Source of the DNA: JAEUIE01 sp046350055
GTDB lineage: Bacteria > Planctomycetota > Planctomycetia > Gemmatales > HRBIN36
Length of the DNA stretch: 64,000 nucleotides
Reading direction: 5' to 3'
Assembly (NCBI GenBank): GCA_046350055.1
Contig: JAXMBC010000001.1
Span: 992,001 to 1,056,000, forward strand
Shown: positions 44,649 through 53,429 of the stretch, piece after piece
How the letters are laid out: each line of letters opens with the position of its first letter
How positions within the stretch are numbered: the first letter of the stretch is position 1
Made by a program: the position numbers and the translations under genes
Notes under the pieces: generated by a model
What the model was told of the DNA's origin: nothing
What the model saw: the letters and a program-made list of their open reading frames with translations, nothing else
Databases searched by the model: none

Positions 44649-47135
44649 CTACTCCCCACCAAACAACCCCGGCTGGGCGTCCACCACCTTCTTCCGCTTG
44701 CGCTTCACCGTCTCCATCGCCTGGGCAGGCACCGACGTCGGCGTGTTCTCCAACTCATCCAGCACCTGTTTCGCCCGGTCGAGTACCTTGCTCGGCAATC
44801 CGGCAAGCTGAGCGACGTGGATGCCGAAGCTCCGTTCCGCCGGGCCTGGGGCGATGCGGTGGATAAACGTAATCTTGCCCATCTCTTCATGCACCGCGGC
44901 GTTCCAGTTCCGTACCCCCGGCAGCAATTCCGCCAGCTTCGTCAGCTCATGATAATGGGTGGCGAACAGCGTACGGCAACCGATGGTGTTGTGCAGATGT
45001 TCCACAATCGCCCACGCCAGCGACAGGCCATCGTAGGTGCTCGTCCCTCGGCCAATCTCATCGAGGATGACCAGGCTCTGGGAGGATGCATTGTTCAGGA
45101 TGTTCGCCGTCTCAGCCATCTCCACCATGAAGGTGCTCTGGCCTCGGGAAAGATCATCACCCGCCCCGACCCGGGCGAACAGGCGGTCGGCAATGCCAAG
45201 CCGGGCGGCGTGCGCGGGCACGAAGCTGCCCATCTGGGCGAGAATCTGCAGCAGTGCCACCTGGCGGATGTAGGTGCTCTTGCCCGCCATGTTCGGCCCG
45301 GTGATGAGCCAGAGTGAACCGCCTCGTTCCGACAGGCGGGTATCGTTCGGCACAAAGGTGCCCACCGGCAGCGTCTTCTCCAGCACCGGGTGACGTCCCT
45401 GTGTCACTTCACATACCGGCTCGTCCACCAGCTCCGGCATCGCCCATTCGTTGCCATCAGCGATCTCGGCCAGCGAGAGCAGCACATCCAGCGTCGCTAT
45501 CGCTTCCGACGTCGCCAGCAGTTTGGGCGCCTCAGCTGCGGTGTGGTTCCGCAGTTGCACGAACAGCTCATATTCGAGCGTCTTGCTCTCGTCCTCGGCT
45601 TTCAGCACCTGCTCTTCGTGGGTCTTCAGTTCCGGGGTGATGTAGCGTTCGCAGTTCTTGAGCGTCTGCTTTCGCTGGTAGTCAGGCGGGATCTTGGCAG
45701 CGTGGGTGTTGGTGATTTCGAGGTAGTAGCCGAAGACGCTGTTGAAGCCGACCTTGAGGCTGTTGATGCCGGTGCGGGCGATCTCCTGGGCCTGGTAGCT
45801 GGCAATCCACTCCTTGCCCCCCTTGGTCAGTTCACGGAGGTGATCGAGCCGAGCATGGTAGCCGGGGCGGATGAAGCCCCCTTCCTTCGAAGCCAGCGGC
45901 GGCGATTCGCTGAGAGCCTGTTGCAACTGCTGTTGCAACTCGCGGCAGGGATCGATGCGCTCCCGCAACACCGCCAGCAGCGATGCTTCACTCCGGCTCA
46001 GCGCTTCCTGAATCGGTGGCAGCGCCGCCAGGGTGTAGCCGATGGAAGCCAGGTCGCGCGGCGTCGCTCGCCCGGTGCTGGCCTTCGTCGTCAGGCGGGG
46101 CAGATCGGGGAACTGCTTCAGATGCTCCCGCAGGCTGCGGCGGAGTGCATGCTGCTGCCGGAGTTCCGCCACGGCATTCAACCGGGTGTTGATGTGCGCG
46201 ACATTGGTGAGAGGAGACAGCAACCATTCGTGCAGCGTCCGGGCTCCCATCGAAGTACACGTCCGATCGATGGCATCGAGCAGCGACCCTTCCCGCCGAC
46301 CTTCCCGCAGCGTCCGCACCAACTCCAGACTGCGGCGGGTGACATGGTCCATCACCAGCGTACTGCTGGCCTGGTACGGCTCCAGCTTGGTGAGATGGGC
46401 GACCGAACTCTTCAGCATGTCCTGTGCGTAGAGCAGCAGCGCCCCCGCTGCCCGCAGACATGGCTGGCGATCTTCAAACCCAAACCCTTCCAGCGTGGTG
46501 ATCTTGAAATGATCATGCAGCGCCTTGATGGCAGTGTGGCCATCAAACTGCCAGTGAGGCCGCAGGGTCAGCGTGAAGTTGGAATCAGGCTGGCGAAGCG
46601 GGTTGAGTGCGATGGCAGGCTGGTCGCCCGGCCAGATGCACTCCGCCACTTCCAGCCGCGTCATCTCTTCGAGCAACTGCTCGGGAGCAATGTCTCGAGC
46701 GCGAAACAGTCCGCTGCTCAGTTCGATCCACGCCAGCCCCACCGTATCCCGCCCCGGCAACACCGCTGCCAGGTGATTGGCCCGCTTCGGGTCGAGCATG
46801 TTCTCTTCGAGCAGCGTACCGGGCGTGACCACCCGCACCACTTCCCGCTTGACGATGCCCTTGGCCTGGGCCGGGTCTTCCATCTGCTCGCAGATGGCCA
46901 CCCGGTGACCGAGGTCGATGAGCTTGCGAAGATGCGTCTCCAGCGCATGATGCGGAAACCCCGCCATCGGCAGCTGCTTGTCGCGACTGGTCAGCGTGAG
47001 TTGCAGTTGCTTGGAGATCGCAACCGCATCGTCGCCGAAAAGTTCATAGAAGTCCCCCATGCGAAAGAGCAACACCGTACCCGGATGCTTCTCCTTAGCA
47101 TCCTGGTACTGCTGCATCATGGGGGTAAGCGACAT
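44649..47135 (-). CDS. mutS: DNA mismatch repair protein MutS
   Basis: 828 aa. Mismatch-binding domain I with MMQQYQDAKEKHPGTVLLFRMGDFYELF (the Phe-x-Glu wedge MGDFYE near residue 30). The ATPase has Walker A ITGPNMAGKSTYIRQ, a DEIGRGTSTYDG Walker B/signature region and FATHYHELTKLA. The C-terminal GIHVAQLAGLPSKVLDRA helix-turn-helix is complete. The length fits MutS1 rather than the MutS2 family. It recognises base mismatches as a dimer. Convergent with the FHA histidine kinase; no mutL nearby. Confidence 0.96.
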   Translation of the reverse strand: MSLTPMMQQYQDAKEKHPGTVLLFRMGDFYELFGDDAVAISKQLQLTLTSRDKQLPMAGFPHHALETHLRKLIDLGHRVAICEQMEDPAQAKGIVKREVVRVVTPGTLLEENMLDPKRANHLAAVLPGRDTVGLAWIELSSGLFRARDIAPEQLLEEMTRLEVAECIWPGDQPAIALNPLRQPDSNFTLTLRPHWQFDGHTAIKALHDHFKITTLEGFGFEDRQPCLRAAGALLLYAQDMLKSSVAHLTKLEPYQASSTLVMDHVTRRSLELVRTLREGRREGSLLDAIDRTCTSMGARTLHEWLLSPLTNVAHINTRLNAVAELRQQHALRRSLREHLKQFPDLPRLTTKASTGRATPRDLASIGYTLAALPPIQEALSRSEASLLAVLRERIDPCRELQQQLQQALSESPPLASKEGGFIRPGYHARLDHLRELTKGGKEWIASYQAQEIARTGINSLKVGFNSVFGYYLEITNTHAAKIPPDYQRKQTLKNCERYITPELKTHEEQVLKAEDESKTLEYELFVQLRNHTAAEAPKLLATSEAIATLDVLLSLAEIADGNEWAMPELVDEPVCEVTQGRHPVLEKTLPVGTFVPNDTRLSERGGSLWLITGPNMAGKSTYIRQVALLQILAQMGSFVPAHAARLGIADRLFARVGAGDDLSRGQSTFMVEMAETANILNNASSQSLVILDEIGRGTSTYDGLSLAWAIVEHLHNTIGCRTLFATHYHELTKLAELLPGVRNWNAAVHEEMGKITFIHRIAPGPAERSFGIHVAQLAGLPSKVLDRAKQVLDELENTPTSVPAQAMETVKRKRKKVVDAQPGLFGGE

Positions 47136-47159
47136 AGGTGAGGAGCTTGAGTGAGGATA

Positions 47160-47201
47160 GTAGCTAGTAGCAAGTAGCTAGAAGCCAGGAGACGGAAGAG
47201 A
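47160..47201 (-). repeat. Heptamer tandem array upstream of mutS
   Basis: Six 7-base units GTAGCTA, GTAGCAA, GTAGCTA, GAAGCCA, GGAGACG, GAAGAGA, starting 25 bases upstream of the mutS start. Part of the 47136-47455 gap, which otherwise holds a family A repeat and no gene. Confidence 0.75.
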
Positions 47202-47304
47202 GTGATTCTAGCAAGGAATCGATTCACTTGGCACTGTACAAGTATGGGAATAATCCACGAACAGAATGCTTAGCTTTGAACTGGAATGCGAGCGCCAAGT
47301 TGCT

Positions 47305-47344
47305 CCCCTCTCCCCACCGGGGAGAGGGGTTGGGGGTGAGGGGG
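47305..47344 (+). repeat. Family A hairpin/G-tract repeat, copy 2
   Basis: Same unit as 2048, with plus-strand G-tracts GGGG-AGA-GGGG-TT-GGGGG-TGA-GGGGG. It is followed within about 12 bases by GGCGAAGCCCATCATG, a flank shared with other copies. Confidence 0.9.
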
Positions 47345-47455
47345 CACCTTCGCGGCGAAGCCCATCATGAGTCGTGCAGCACCAGCTCCGGTGGAATCGC
47401 TAAAACAATTGTTGTCACGCCAACTGATTGCTTCTGCTACTCCATTATTTGCCGC

Positions 47456-48172
47456 ATGGCCTCTCCACCCGAAGCTGTATTCCAGGCTCGTCAGCTCATC
47501 AAGGTGTATCACCTGGGAGAGGTGGAAGTACACGCCTTGCGGGGTGTTGATCTGGATCTGTACCAGGGCGAGTTCGTCGTTCTGCTGGGCCCATCAGGCA
47601 GTGGAAAATCGACACTGCTCAACATTCTGGGAGGACTCGATGTCCCCACGTTCGGCAAGGTCCACTACCGCGACCATGATCTGATGAAGGGAGATGACAC
47701 TGCCCTGACCCGCTACCGCCGGGAGCATGTAGGCTTCGTCTTCCAGTTTTACAACCTGATCCCCAGCCTGACAGCACGGGAGAACGTCGCACTCATTACC
47801 GAGATCGCGGAACACCCGATGTCTCCGGAAGAAGCGCTGAAGCTCGTGGGCCTGGAAAACCGCATGGATCATTTTCCCTCGCAGCTTTCAGGTGGTGAAC
47901 AGCAGCGTGTGGCCATTGCCCGGGCTGTGGCCAAGCGACCCGACGTGCTGCTGTGCGACGAACCCACCGGTGCGCTCGACGTGAAGACTGGCATCCTGGT
48001 GCTGGCGGTCATCGAGAAAGTCAATCGGGAACTCGGAACCACCACAGCGGTCATCACCCACAATGCCGTGATTGCAGGCATGGCGGACCGGGTCGTCTCG
48101 CTCTCGGATGGCAGAATCTCCAGCATCGTACCCAACTCCAGGAAGATCACAGCACAGGAGTTGTCCTGGTAA
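47456..48172 (+). CDS. ABC transporter ATPase (LolD/MacB type)
   Basis: 238 aa from the ATG at 47456; an upstream start would translate the family A repeat. Walker A LLGPSGSGKSTLLNIL (near residue 45), Q-loop in FVFQFYNLIPSLTARENV, ABC signature LSGGEQQRVAIARAV and Walker B LLCDEPTGALD are all present. This is the DevA/LolD/MacB-type subfamily. The permease begins 4 bases downstream and a membrane-fusion protein follows, so the three form one export operon. Either lipoproteins, glycolipids or small molecules could be the cargo. Confidence 0.92.
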   Translation: MASPPEAVFQARQLIKVYHLGEVEVHALRGVDLDLYQGEFVVLLGPSGSGKSTLLNILGGLDVPTFGKVHYRDHDLMKGDDTALTRYRREHVGFVFQFYNLIPSLTARENVALITEIAEHPMSPEEALKLVGLENRMDHFPSQLSGGEQQRVAIARAVAKRPDVLLCDEPTGALDVKTGILVLAVIEKVNRELGTTTAVITHNAVIAGMADRVVSLSDGRISSIVPNSRKITAQELSW

Positions 48173-48176
48173 CCAC

Positions 48177-50540
48177 ATGACAGCCTTGAACATCAAGTTG
48201 TTTCGAGACTTGTACCACATGCGTGGACAGGCGCTGGCCATCTGCCTGGTCCTGGCGTGTGGGGTAGCCACGTATGTCATGTCGTTCTGCACCATCAACT
48301 CGCTTCATCTGACCGAAGATGCCTTCTTTGAACGCTACCGTTTTGCGGACGTGTTCGTTCATCTCAAGCGTGCCCCGCAGGCTTTGCTTGCACAGTTACG
48401 GGACGTGCCGGGCATTGCTCAACTGGAAGCCAGGATTGTCGTTGAAGTGATACTCGATGTACCGGGGCTGGCAGACCCGGCCGTGGGCAGGCTGAACTCC
48501 GTTCCCGAGCGCCAGGAGCCTCTTCTCAACAAACTCTATCTCCGGCGTGGGCGCTACATCGAACCGGATCGACCGGGCGAGGTGCTTGTCCATGAAGGCT
48601 TCGCTGAAGCACACAGGCTGATTCCCGGAAATACCCTGTCAGCGATTATCAATGGCAAGAAACAGGAGCTGACTATCGTCGGCATCGTCTTGTCGCCTGA
48701 ATACGTCTATCCCGTGCGTGCCGGTGAGTTCATCCCCGATAACAAGCGGTATGGCGTCTTCTGGATGGGGTATACCCAGCTGGCTGCAGCGTTCGATATG
48801 CAGGGAGCGTTCAATGATGTTGCCTGTTCGCTACTGCCCGGGGCCATCGAAGCGGATGTGATCAGGCAGCTGGATCGTCTCACCAGCAACTACGGCGGAA
48901 CCGGGGCGTATGGCCGGGCTGACCAGCCATCCTACCGCTTCATTTCCAACGAGATGACACAGTTGCAGACGATGGCATCACTGCCTCCGTTCATCTTCCT
49001 GACGGTCACCGCCTTTCTGCTGCACGTGGTGCTGTCGCGGCTGATAGGCATACAGCGTGAGCAGATTGCCACCCTTAAGGCCTTTGGCTATTCCTCGTGG
49101 GAAGTGGGCTGGCATTTCTTCAAGCTCGTGCTCCTGCTGGTGATCCTCGGCACGCTGCTAGGCGTCGCCATGGGGGCGTGGCTCGGATATTCGCTGACAC
49201 AGGTCTACACACGCTTCTTCCGGTTTCCTGAGTTCTACTTCTACCTTCCACTCTGGGTTTCGCTGTCGGGGTTCGGCGTCAGTCTGCTGGCAGCGGGTAT
49301 CGGTACCGCCCTGGCTGTCTGGCGTGCAGTCAGGGTACCGGTGGCAGAAGCGATGCGACCCGAATCGCCCATGACCTTCCGTGCTACCTGGCTGGAACGG
49401 CTCGGCCTGCAGCGACTGTTTACTCCTGCCCTGCGAATTGTGCTCCGAAACCTGGAACGCCAGCCCGCGAAAACAGCGATGAGCAGCCTGGGCATTGCCC
49501 TGTCAATCGCCATTGTCGTGATGGGACACTGTGCACGGGATGCCGTCAACGAGATGATCGATCTGTCCTTCCAGACCGCCCAGAGGCAGGATATCACGAT
49601 ATCCTTCGTGGAGCCCACCACCAGCCGCGTGCTGCACGATCTGGAGCACCTGCCCGGCGTTCTGCAGGTGGAACCCTTCCGGGCCGTTCCCGCACGCCTG
49701 CGGTTTGAACATCATTCGCGCCGCCTGGCCATTCTCGGGCTGCCTGACGAGCGCCGCCTGTTTCGCCTGCTGAATCAGCAGGCGCACGAGATCGATCTGC
49801 CCGAAGATGGTCTGGTGATCTCCGCGAAGCTGGCCGAGATCTTCGCCTGCCGCGTCGGCGATTGGATCGAGGTTGAAATCCTGGAAGGCGAACGTCCCAC
49901 ACGCCATGTACCGCTGGTCGGCCTGATCGATGACTTCACCGAGCCGGCAGCCTACATGCGCAAATCAGCTGTCCATCGACTGCTGCGGGAAGGGCCATCG
50001 CAATCGGGCGCGTTCCTGCGGGTCGATGCGGAACAGCAGGATCGCCTGTATCGCGACTTGAAGCACATCCCGCGAATCGCCAGCATTAACATGAAGCGCA
50101 TGATGATCGATACGTTTCAGCAGCTCATGGACGAAAACCTGTATCGCATGATCTTCTTCAACGTCTTCTTTGCCAGCGTCATCGCCTTTGGGGTGGTATA
50201 TAACAGTGCACGCATCTCCCTTTCCGAGAGGAGTCGTGAGCTGGCCACGCTACGGGTCATGGGATTCACCAGGGGAGAAATCTCCGCCATGTTTCTGGGC
50301 GAGCTGGCTATCATTACCATCCTGGCCATACCCCTGGGACTGATACTGGGCTACGGCCTGGCCTGGCTGATGATGCTGGCGCTCAACACTGAAACGCAAC
50401 GGTTTCCCCTGATTATCCACACTGCGACGTATGCCATGGCCGTGACCATAACCCTGGCTGCGACGTGTGTTTCCGGGCTGCTGGTGCGTCGTCGGCTCGA
50501 TCGGCTGGATCTCGTCGCTGTCCTCAAGGCAAGGGAGTAG
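48177..50540 (+). CDS. FtsX/MacB-type ABC transporter permease (duplicated FtsX domain)
   Basis: 787 aa. An N-terminal helix (residues 17-40) and periplasmic domain precede three helices with an FtsX domain (about 255-390; SRLIGIQREQIATLKAFGYSSWEV). A second helix/periplasmic/FtsX half follows (about 415-780; ISLSERSRELATLRVMGFTRGEISAMF). The ERxxELATLRxMGFT coupling motif is typical. The duplicated architecture matches large DevC-like or YbbP-like permeases. Stop and next start are 3 bases apart. Confidence 0.88.
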   Translation: MTALNIKLFRDLYHMRGQALAICLVLACGVATYVMSFCTINSLHLTEDAFFERYRFADVFVHLKRAPQALLAQLRDVPGIAQLEARIVVEVILDVPGLADPAVGRLNSVPERQEPLLNKLYLRRGRYIEPDRPGEVLVHEGFAEAHRLIPGNTLSAIINGKKQELTIVGIVLSPEYVYPVRAGEFIPDNKRYGVFWMGYTQLAAAFDMQGAFNDVACSLLPGAIEADVIRQLDRLTSNYGGTGAYGRADQPSYRFISNEMTQLQTMASLPPFIFLTVTAFLLHVVLSRLIGIQREQIATLKAFGYSSWEVGWHFFKLVLLLVILGTLLGVAMGAWLGYSLTQVYTRFFRFPEFYFYLPLWVSLSGFGVSLLAAGIGTALAVWRAVRVPVAEAMRPESPMTFRATWLERLGLQRLFTPALRIVLRNLERQPAKTAMSSLGIALSIAIVVMGHCARDAVNEMIDLSFQTAQRQDITISFVEPTTSRVLHDLEHLPGVLQVEPFRAVPARLRFEHHSRRLAILGLPDERRLFRLLNQQAHEIDLPEDGLVISAKLAEIFACRVGDWIEVEILEGERPTRHVPLVGLIDDFTEPAAYMRKSAVHRLLREGPSQSGAFLRVDAEQQDRLYRDLKHIPRIASINMKRMMIDTFQQLMDENLYRMIFFNVFFASVIAFGVVYNSARISLSERSRELATLRVMGFTRGEISAMFLGELAIITILAIPLGLILGYGLAWLMMLALNTETQRFPLIIHTATYAMAVTITLAATCVSGLLVRRRLDRLDLVAVLKARE

Positions 50541-50543
50541 TGC

Positions 50544-51749
50544 ATGGGAAAGTACACCAGGAACCTGCTCTACCTGACGTTTGCCCTGGCAGCCCTGGCT
50601 GGACTGATCTACGCCTTCATGCCGGGTCCGGTCGCCGTCGATGTAGCCAGGGTGGTGCAGGGACCCATGCGCATCACCATTGATGATGACGGTCGGACAC
50701 GCATCAAGGAACGCTATGTCATCACCGCTCCCCTGGCGGGGCATATCCAGCGCGTGGAATTACATCCTGGTGATGAGGTCATCCCGGGCAAGACTATTCT
50801 GGCCACCATCCTGCCAAACGACCCTGCGCTGCTGGATGCACGTGCCCTGGCGGAAGCGGAAGCCCGGTTGCGGGCTGCGCAGGCTGGCTCGCGCCAGGCG
50901 GAGGCAACCCGGCTCCGCATGAAGGAAGCCTATGAACTGGCCAAGCACAACTACGAACGGGCAAAGTCCCTGCTGGAAACGCAGGCCATGGCAAGAGAAG
51001 GCTATGATCAGGCAGAGCATCTGGAGCGGATGGCAGCCGAGGAACTGCGGGCTGCCCAGTTCAGTGTCAACGTCGCTCAATATGAACTGGAACAAGCCAG
51101 GGCTGCGCTCAGCCGCAGCCAGGTGACCCAGTCCGCACAGCAGAAGCTGGAATCCTTCGTGATGCGCTCCCCTATCGCTGGACGCGTGCTTCGAGTCATG
51201 CAGGAGAGTGCCGGCCCTGTCATGCCGGGTACCAAGCTCCTGGAGGTGGGAGACCCGGCTGATCTCGAAGTGGAAATCGATGTCTTGTCCAGTGATGCAG
51301 CGAAGATCCGACCGGGAGCCAGAGTGTTTCTGGAGCATTGGGGTGGCCAGGAAGCCTTGCAGGGGCGTGTGCGGCTGGTGGAGCCTTCCGGATTTCTGAA
51401 ACTCTCTGCGCTGGGTGTGGAGGAGCAGCGAGTCAATGTCATCGTTGATTTGATGGAACCGCCCAGCAAGCGATCCACACTGGGCGATGCCTTCCGTGTG
51501 GACGCCCGCATCGTGATCTGGGAAGGGGACCATGTTCTCAAAGTTCCCACAGGCGCCCTCTTTCGTGCCGAAGGCGAGTGGGCCGTGTTTCAGATCGTAA
51601 ACGGCCGGGCTACCTTGACCAGGCTGAAACTCGGGAAGCAGAATGGTCAGGAGGCGGAAATCCTTGAGGGCCTGCGTGCCGAGGACAGTGTCGTCTTACA
51701 CCCCAGCGATCGTGTGAAAGAGGGGATCAGGGTAAAGTCCAGAAAATGA
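50544..51749 (+). CDS. HlyD-family membrane fusion protein
   Basis: 401 aa. One N-terminal helix (LLYLTFALAALAGLIYAFMPG) anchors it. A biotinyl-lipoyl-like half (ITAPLAGHIQRVELHPGDEVIPGKTIL), a coiled-coil hairpin (residues about 100-205; LAEAEARLRAAQAGSRQAEATRL) and the second lipoyl half (MRSPIAGRVLRVMQESAGPVMPGTKLLEVGD) are followed by a beta-barrel region. It links the ABC permease to the outer envelope. Third gene of the export operon; no TolC-like gene follows. Confidence 0.9.
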   Translation: MGKYTRNLLYLTFALAALAGLIYAFMPGPVAVDVARVVQGPMRITIDDDGRTRIKERYVITAPLAGHIQRVELHPGDEVIPGKTILATILPNDPALLDARALAEAEARLRAAQAGSRQAEATRLRMKEAYELAKHNYERAKSLLETQAMAREGYDQAEHLERMAAEELRAAQFSVNVAQYELEQARAALSRSQVTQSAQQKLESFVMRSPIAGRVLRVMQESAGPVMPGTKLLEVGDPADLEVEIDVLSSDAAKIRPGARVFLEHWGGQEALQGRVRLVEPSGFLKLSALGVEEQRVNVIVDLMEPPSKRSTLGDAFRVDARIVIWEGDHVLKVPTGALFRAEGEWAVFQIVNGRATLTRLKLGKQNGQEAEILEGLRAEDSVVLHPSDRVKEGIRVKSRK

Positions 51750-51857
51750 CCAGAGTTGATGCCCACCAAGCTGGATCCAGGATCGTGTTGGATCCAGGAT
51801 CGTGGCTGGGGTCATCATCTCCGAAGAACTCAGGTCAGACGACTGCACCGAGTTACT

Positions 51858-51897
51858 CCCCTCTCCCCACCGGGGAGAGGGGTTGGGGGCGAGGGGG
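51858..51897 (+). repeat. Family A hairpin/G-tract repeat, copy 3
   Basis: Four G-tracts on the plus strand as in copy 2, followed by the flank GGCGCAGCCCATCGTG at about 51909-51924. It lies between the export operon and the convergent DUF1080 gene. Confidence 0.9.
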
Positions 51898-51934
51898 CAT
51901 CTTCCGTGGCGCAGCCCATCGTGAACAACAGTCC

Positions 51935-52645
51935 CTACGGCAACTCCCTGATCCGCAAGCCCCGGAACTCAATCGGCGAGCCTTCCGATTCCAGGCACAG
52001 GTACCCGCTCCGTGGCTCGGTCTGGTTCCCGCCGGAGACTTCCTCGCCGTTCACCCACAGGCGAATCTCGCCGTTGATCGCCCGTACGTAGTAGTGGTTC
52101 CACTCGTTGATGCCCTTGCTCAGATTCTTCCGCGGAAAGCTCCGGCTGCCATCGGGCGAGATCGGGGCAAAGGGCTTCATCTTGCTCGACCCGACAGGGA
52201 ACACATCGCCATTGGTCGTGAACCAGGTCGCCTTCTTGCCGCTGCTCTTCTCGTACTGCTCGGTGTATCCGTGATCGAGCACCTGCACTTCAATGCCATG
52301 AGGCAACTGGTTCCGCTTCAGGGCGAACAACTGCTTCTCCGGTGCCCACACAAACATCCCGGAGTTGCCTCCACTCCTCAGGTGCTTCCACTGCACGACC
52401 AGTTCGAAGTTGGTGTACTGCTTCACCGACCGCAGCACGCCCACCGGTGTGCCCTTGCAGTACAGCGAGCCATCCGGCTTCCAGGTCCAGGTATCCGCAT
52501 CACAGTTGGCGTTGGTGAAGTCCTTCTCACCCAGCGTCACCCACCCCAGCCCCGTACCATCAATCCGGGCAGAAGGCACATCGTCCGCCACGATGGAAAG
52601 AACACCAAGCCCCAGCAGGCAGAACGACAGGAACATCCGATGCAT
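51935..52645 (-). CDS. DUF1080 (3-keto-disaccharide hydrolase-like) secreted protein
   Basis: 236 aa with a signal peptide (MHRMFLSFCLLGLGVLSIVADD). The concanavalin-like DUF1080 fold is shown by YTNFELVVQWKHLRSGGNSGMFVW, GIEVQVLDHG, WNHYYVRAINGEIRLWVNGEEV and the ending YLCLESEGSPIEFRGLRIRELP. DUF1080 proteins in planctomycetes are exported; some relatives act on 3-keto sugars, but the substrate here is unknown. Downstream of the subtilase on the same strand with a 33-base gap. Confidence 0.88.
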   Translation of the reverse strand: MHRMFLSFCLLGLGVLSIVADDVPSARIDGTGLGWVTLGEKDFTNANCDADTWTWKPDGSLYCKGTPVGVLRSVKQYTNFELVVQWKHLRSGGNSGMFVWAPEKQLFALKRNQLPHGIEVQVLDHGYTEQYEKSSGKKATWFTTNGDVFPVGSSKMKPFAPISPDGSRSFPRKNLSKGINEWNHYYVRAINGEIRLWVNGEEVSGGNQTEPRSGYLCLESEGSPIEFRGLRIRELP

Positions 52646-52678
52646 GACATACCTCAGGAAAGTGCTAACGTCTTTAAC

Positions 52679-53422
52679 CTATGACCCCATCCGCTTCAGT
52701 GCCGCCTTTACTTCGAACGGCTTCAGCCCCGGATGTTGCGACAATAGTCGGGCCACCAGTGCCGTCACATGCGGGGCGGCCCAGCTGCTCGCCGGCGACT
52801 GCGTCAGGAAACTGCCGGCACAGCTCGCGGTCGCCTGGAACTCCACCCGCTCCAGCGGGTGATACCGCAACCGCATGTCCTCGTGCCAGGGCCCCCGGGT
52901 CACACCAATCAGCGGAGCACCCAGCAGCGCGGGGAAGCTCCGATAGTGAGGATGTTCATTATGTGCCGCTGCCACCACCACCACATCGCGGTGGTAACAC
53001 TCCTCGATTAGTCGCTGCAGTTGCCAGCGCCGCTGCACCGGCAGCAGGCGATCTTCCGTGATGCCCAGCGAGAGATTCAGCACCTGGCAGCGGGCCGTCT
53101 CCAGGCACCACGCAACGGCCGCCAGCAGTGTCTCCACATCACACTGCCCGCTCGGGCCGAAGACATCAGCACTGATCAATTCCACCTGCGGGGCATGCTT
53201 GATCACTATCCCCGCCACCGCTGTCCCATGAGGCGAACTCTGCTGACCAGCGTAAGGCTGCACGCCACCTGCACTGAAAAGCGAACCCGAGATGGGCCGC
53301 CCGTACCCCTGCCGCTGCAGCGTAGCCTGATCGATGCCGGTATCAATAATGCCCACCCGCACACCCTGGCCGTAAGCCTGGGGGTGCTGCATGAGTTCCA
53401 CGCTACTGCTCGGCCACTCCAT
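52679..53422 (-). CDS. Cytoplasmic subtilisin-like (S8) protease next to a response regulator
   Basis: 247 aa from the ATG at 53422, preceded by GAGG; an upstream ATG at 53455 would overlap the regulator gene by 26 bases. Triad: Asp in VGIIDTGID, His in SPHGTAVAGIVIKHAP and Ser in SSWAAPHVTALVARL, where the usual GTSMAAP has become SSWAAP; the oxyanion Asn appears as AAAHNEH. There is no signal peptide or prodomain. The length equals one bare catalytic domain, as in the PatA-like subtilases of peptide-modification clusters. It follows the response regulator by 7 bases, so the two are co-translated. Confidence 0.82.
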   Translation of the reverse strand: MEWPSSSVELMQHPQAYGQGVRVGIIDTGIDQATLQRQGYGRPISGSLFSAGGVQPYAGQQSSPHGTAVAGIVIKHAPQVELISADVFGPSGQCDVETLLAAVAWCLETARCQVLNLSLGITEDRLLPVQRRWQLQRLIEECYHRDVVVVAAAHNEHPHYRSFPALLGAPLIGVTRGPWHEDMRLRYHPLERVEFQATASCAGSFLTQSPASSWAAPHVTALVARLLSQHPGLKPFEVKAALKRMGS

Positions 53423-53429
53423 TGCCGCC

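Noticed and set aside
42944..44662. Open frame of 572 codons on the minus strand
   Set aside because: Antisense shadow of the FHA histidine kinase; low-complexity Gly/Ala/Asp composition and no domain.
45390..47141. Open frame of 583 codons on the plus strand
   Set aside because: Antisense shadow of mutS, with Gln/Arg/His-rich sequence and no motif.
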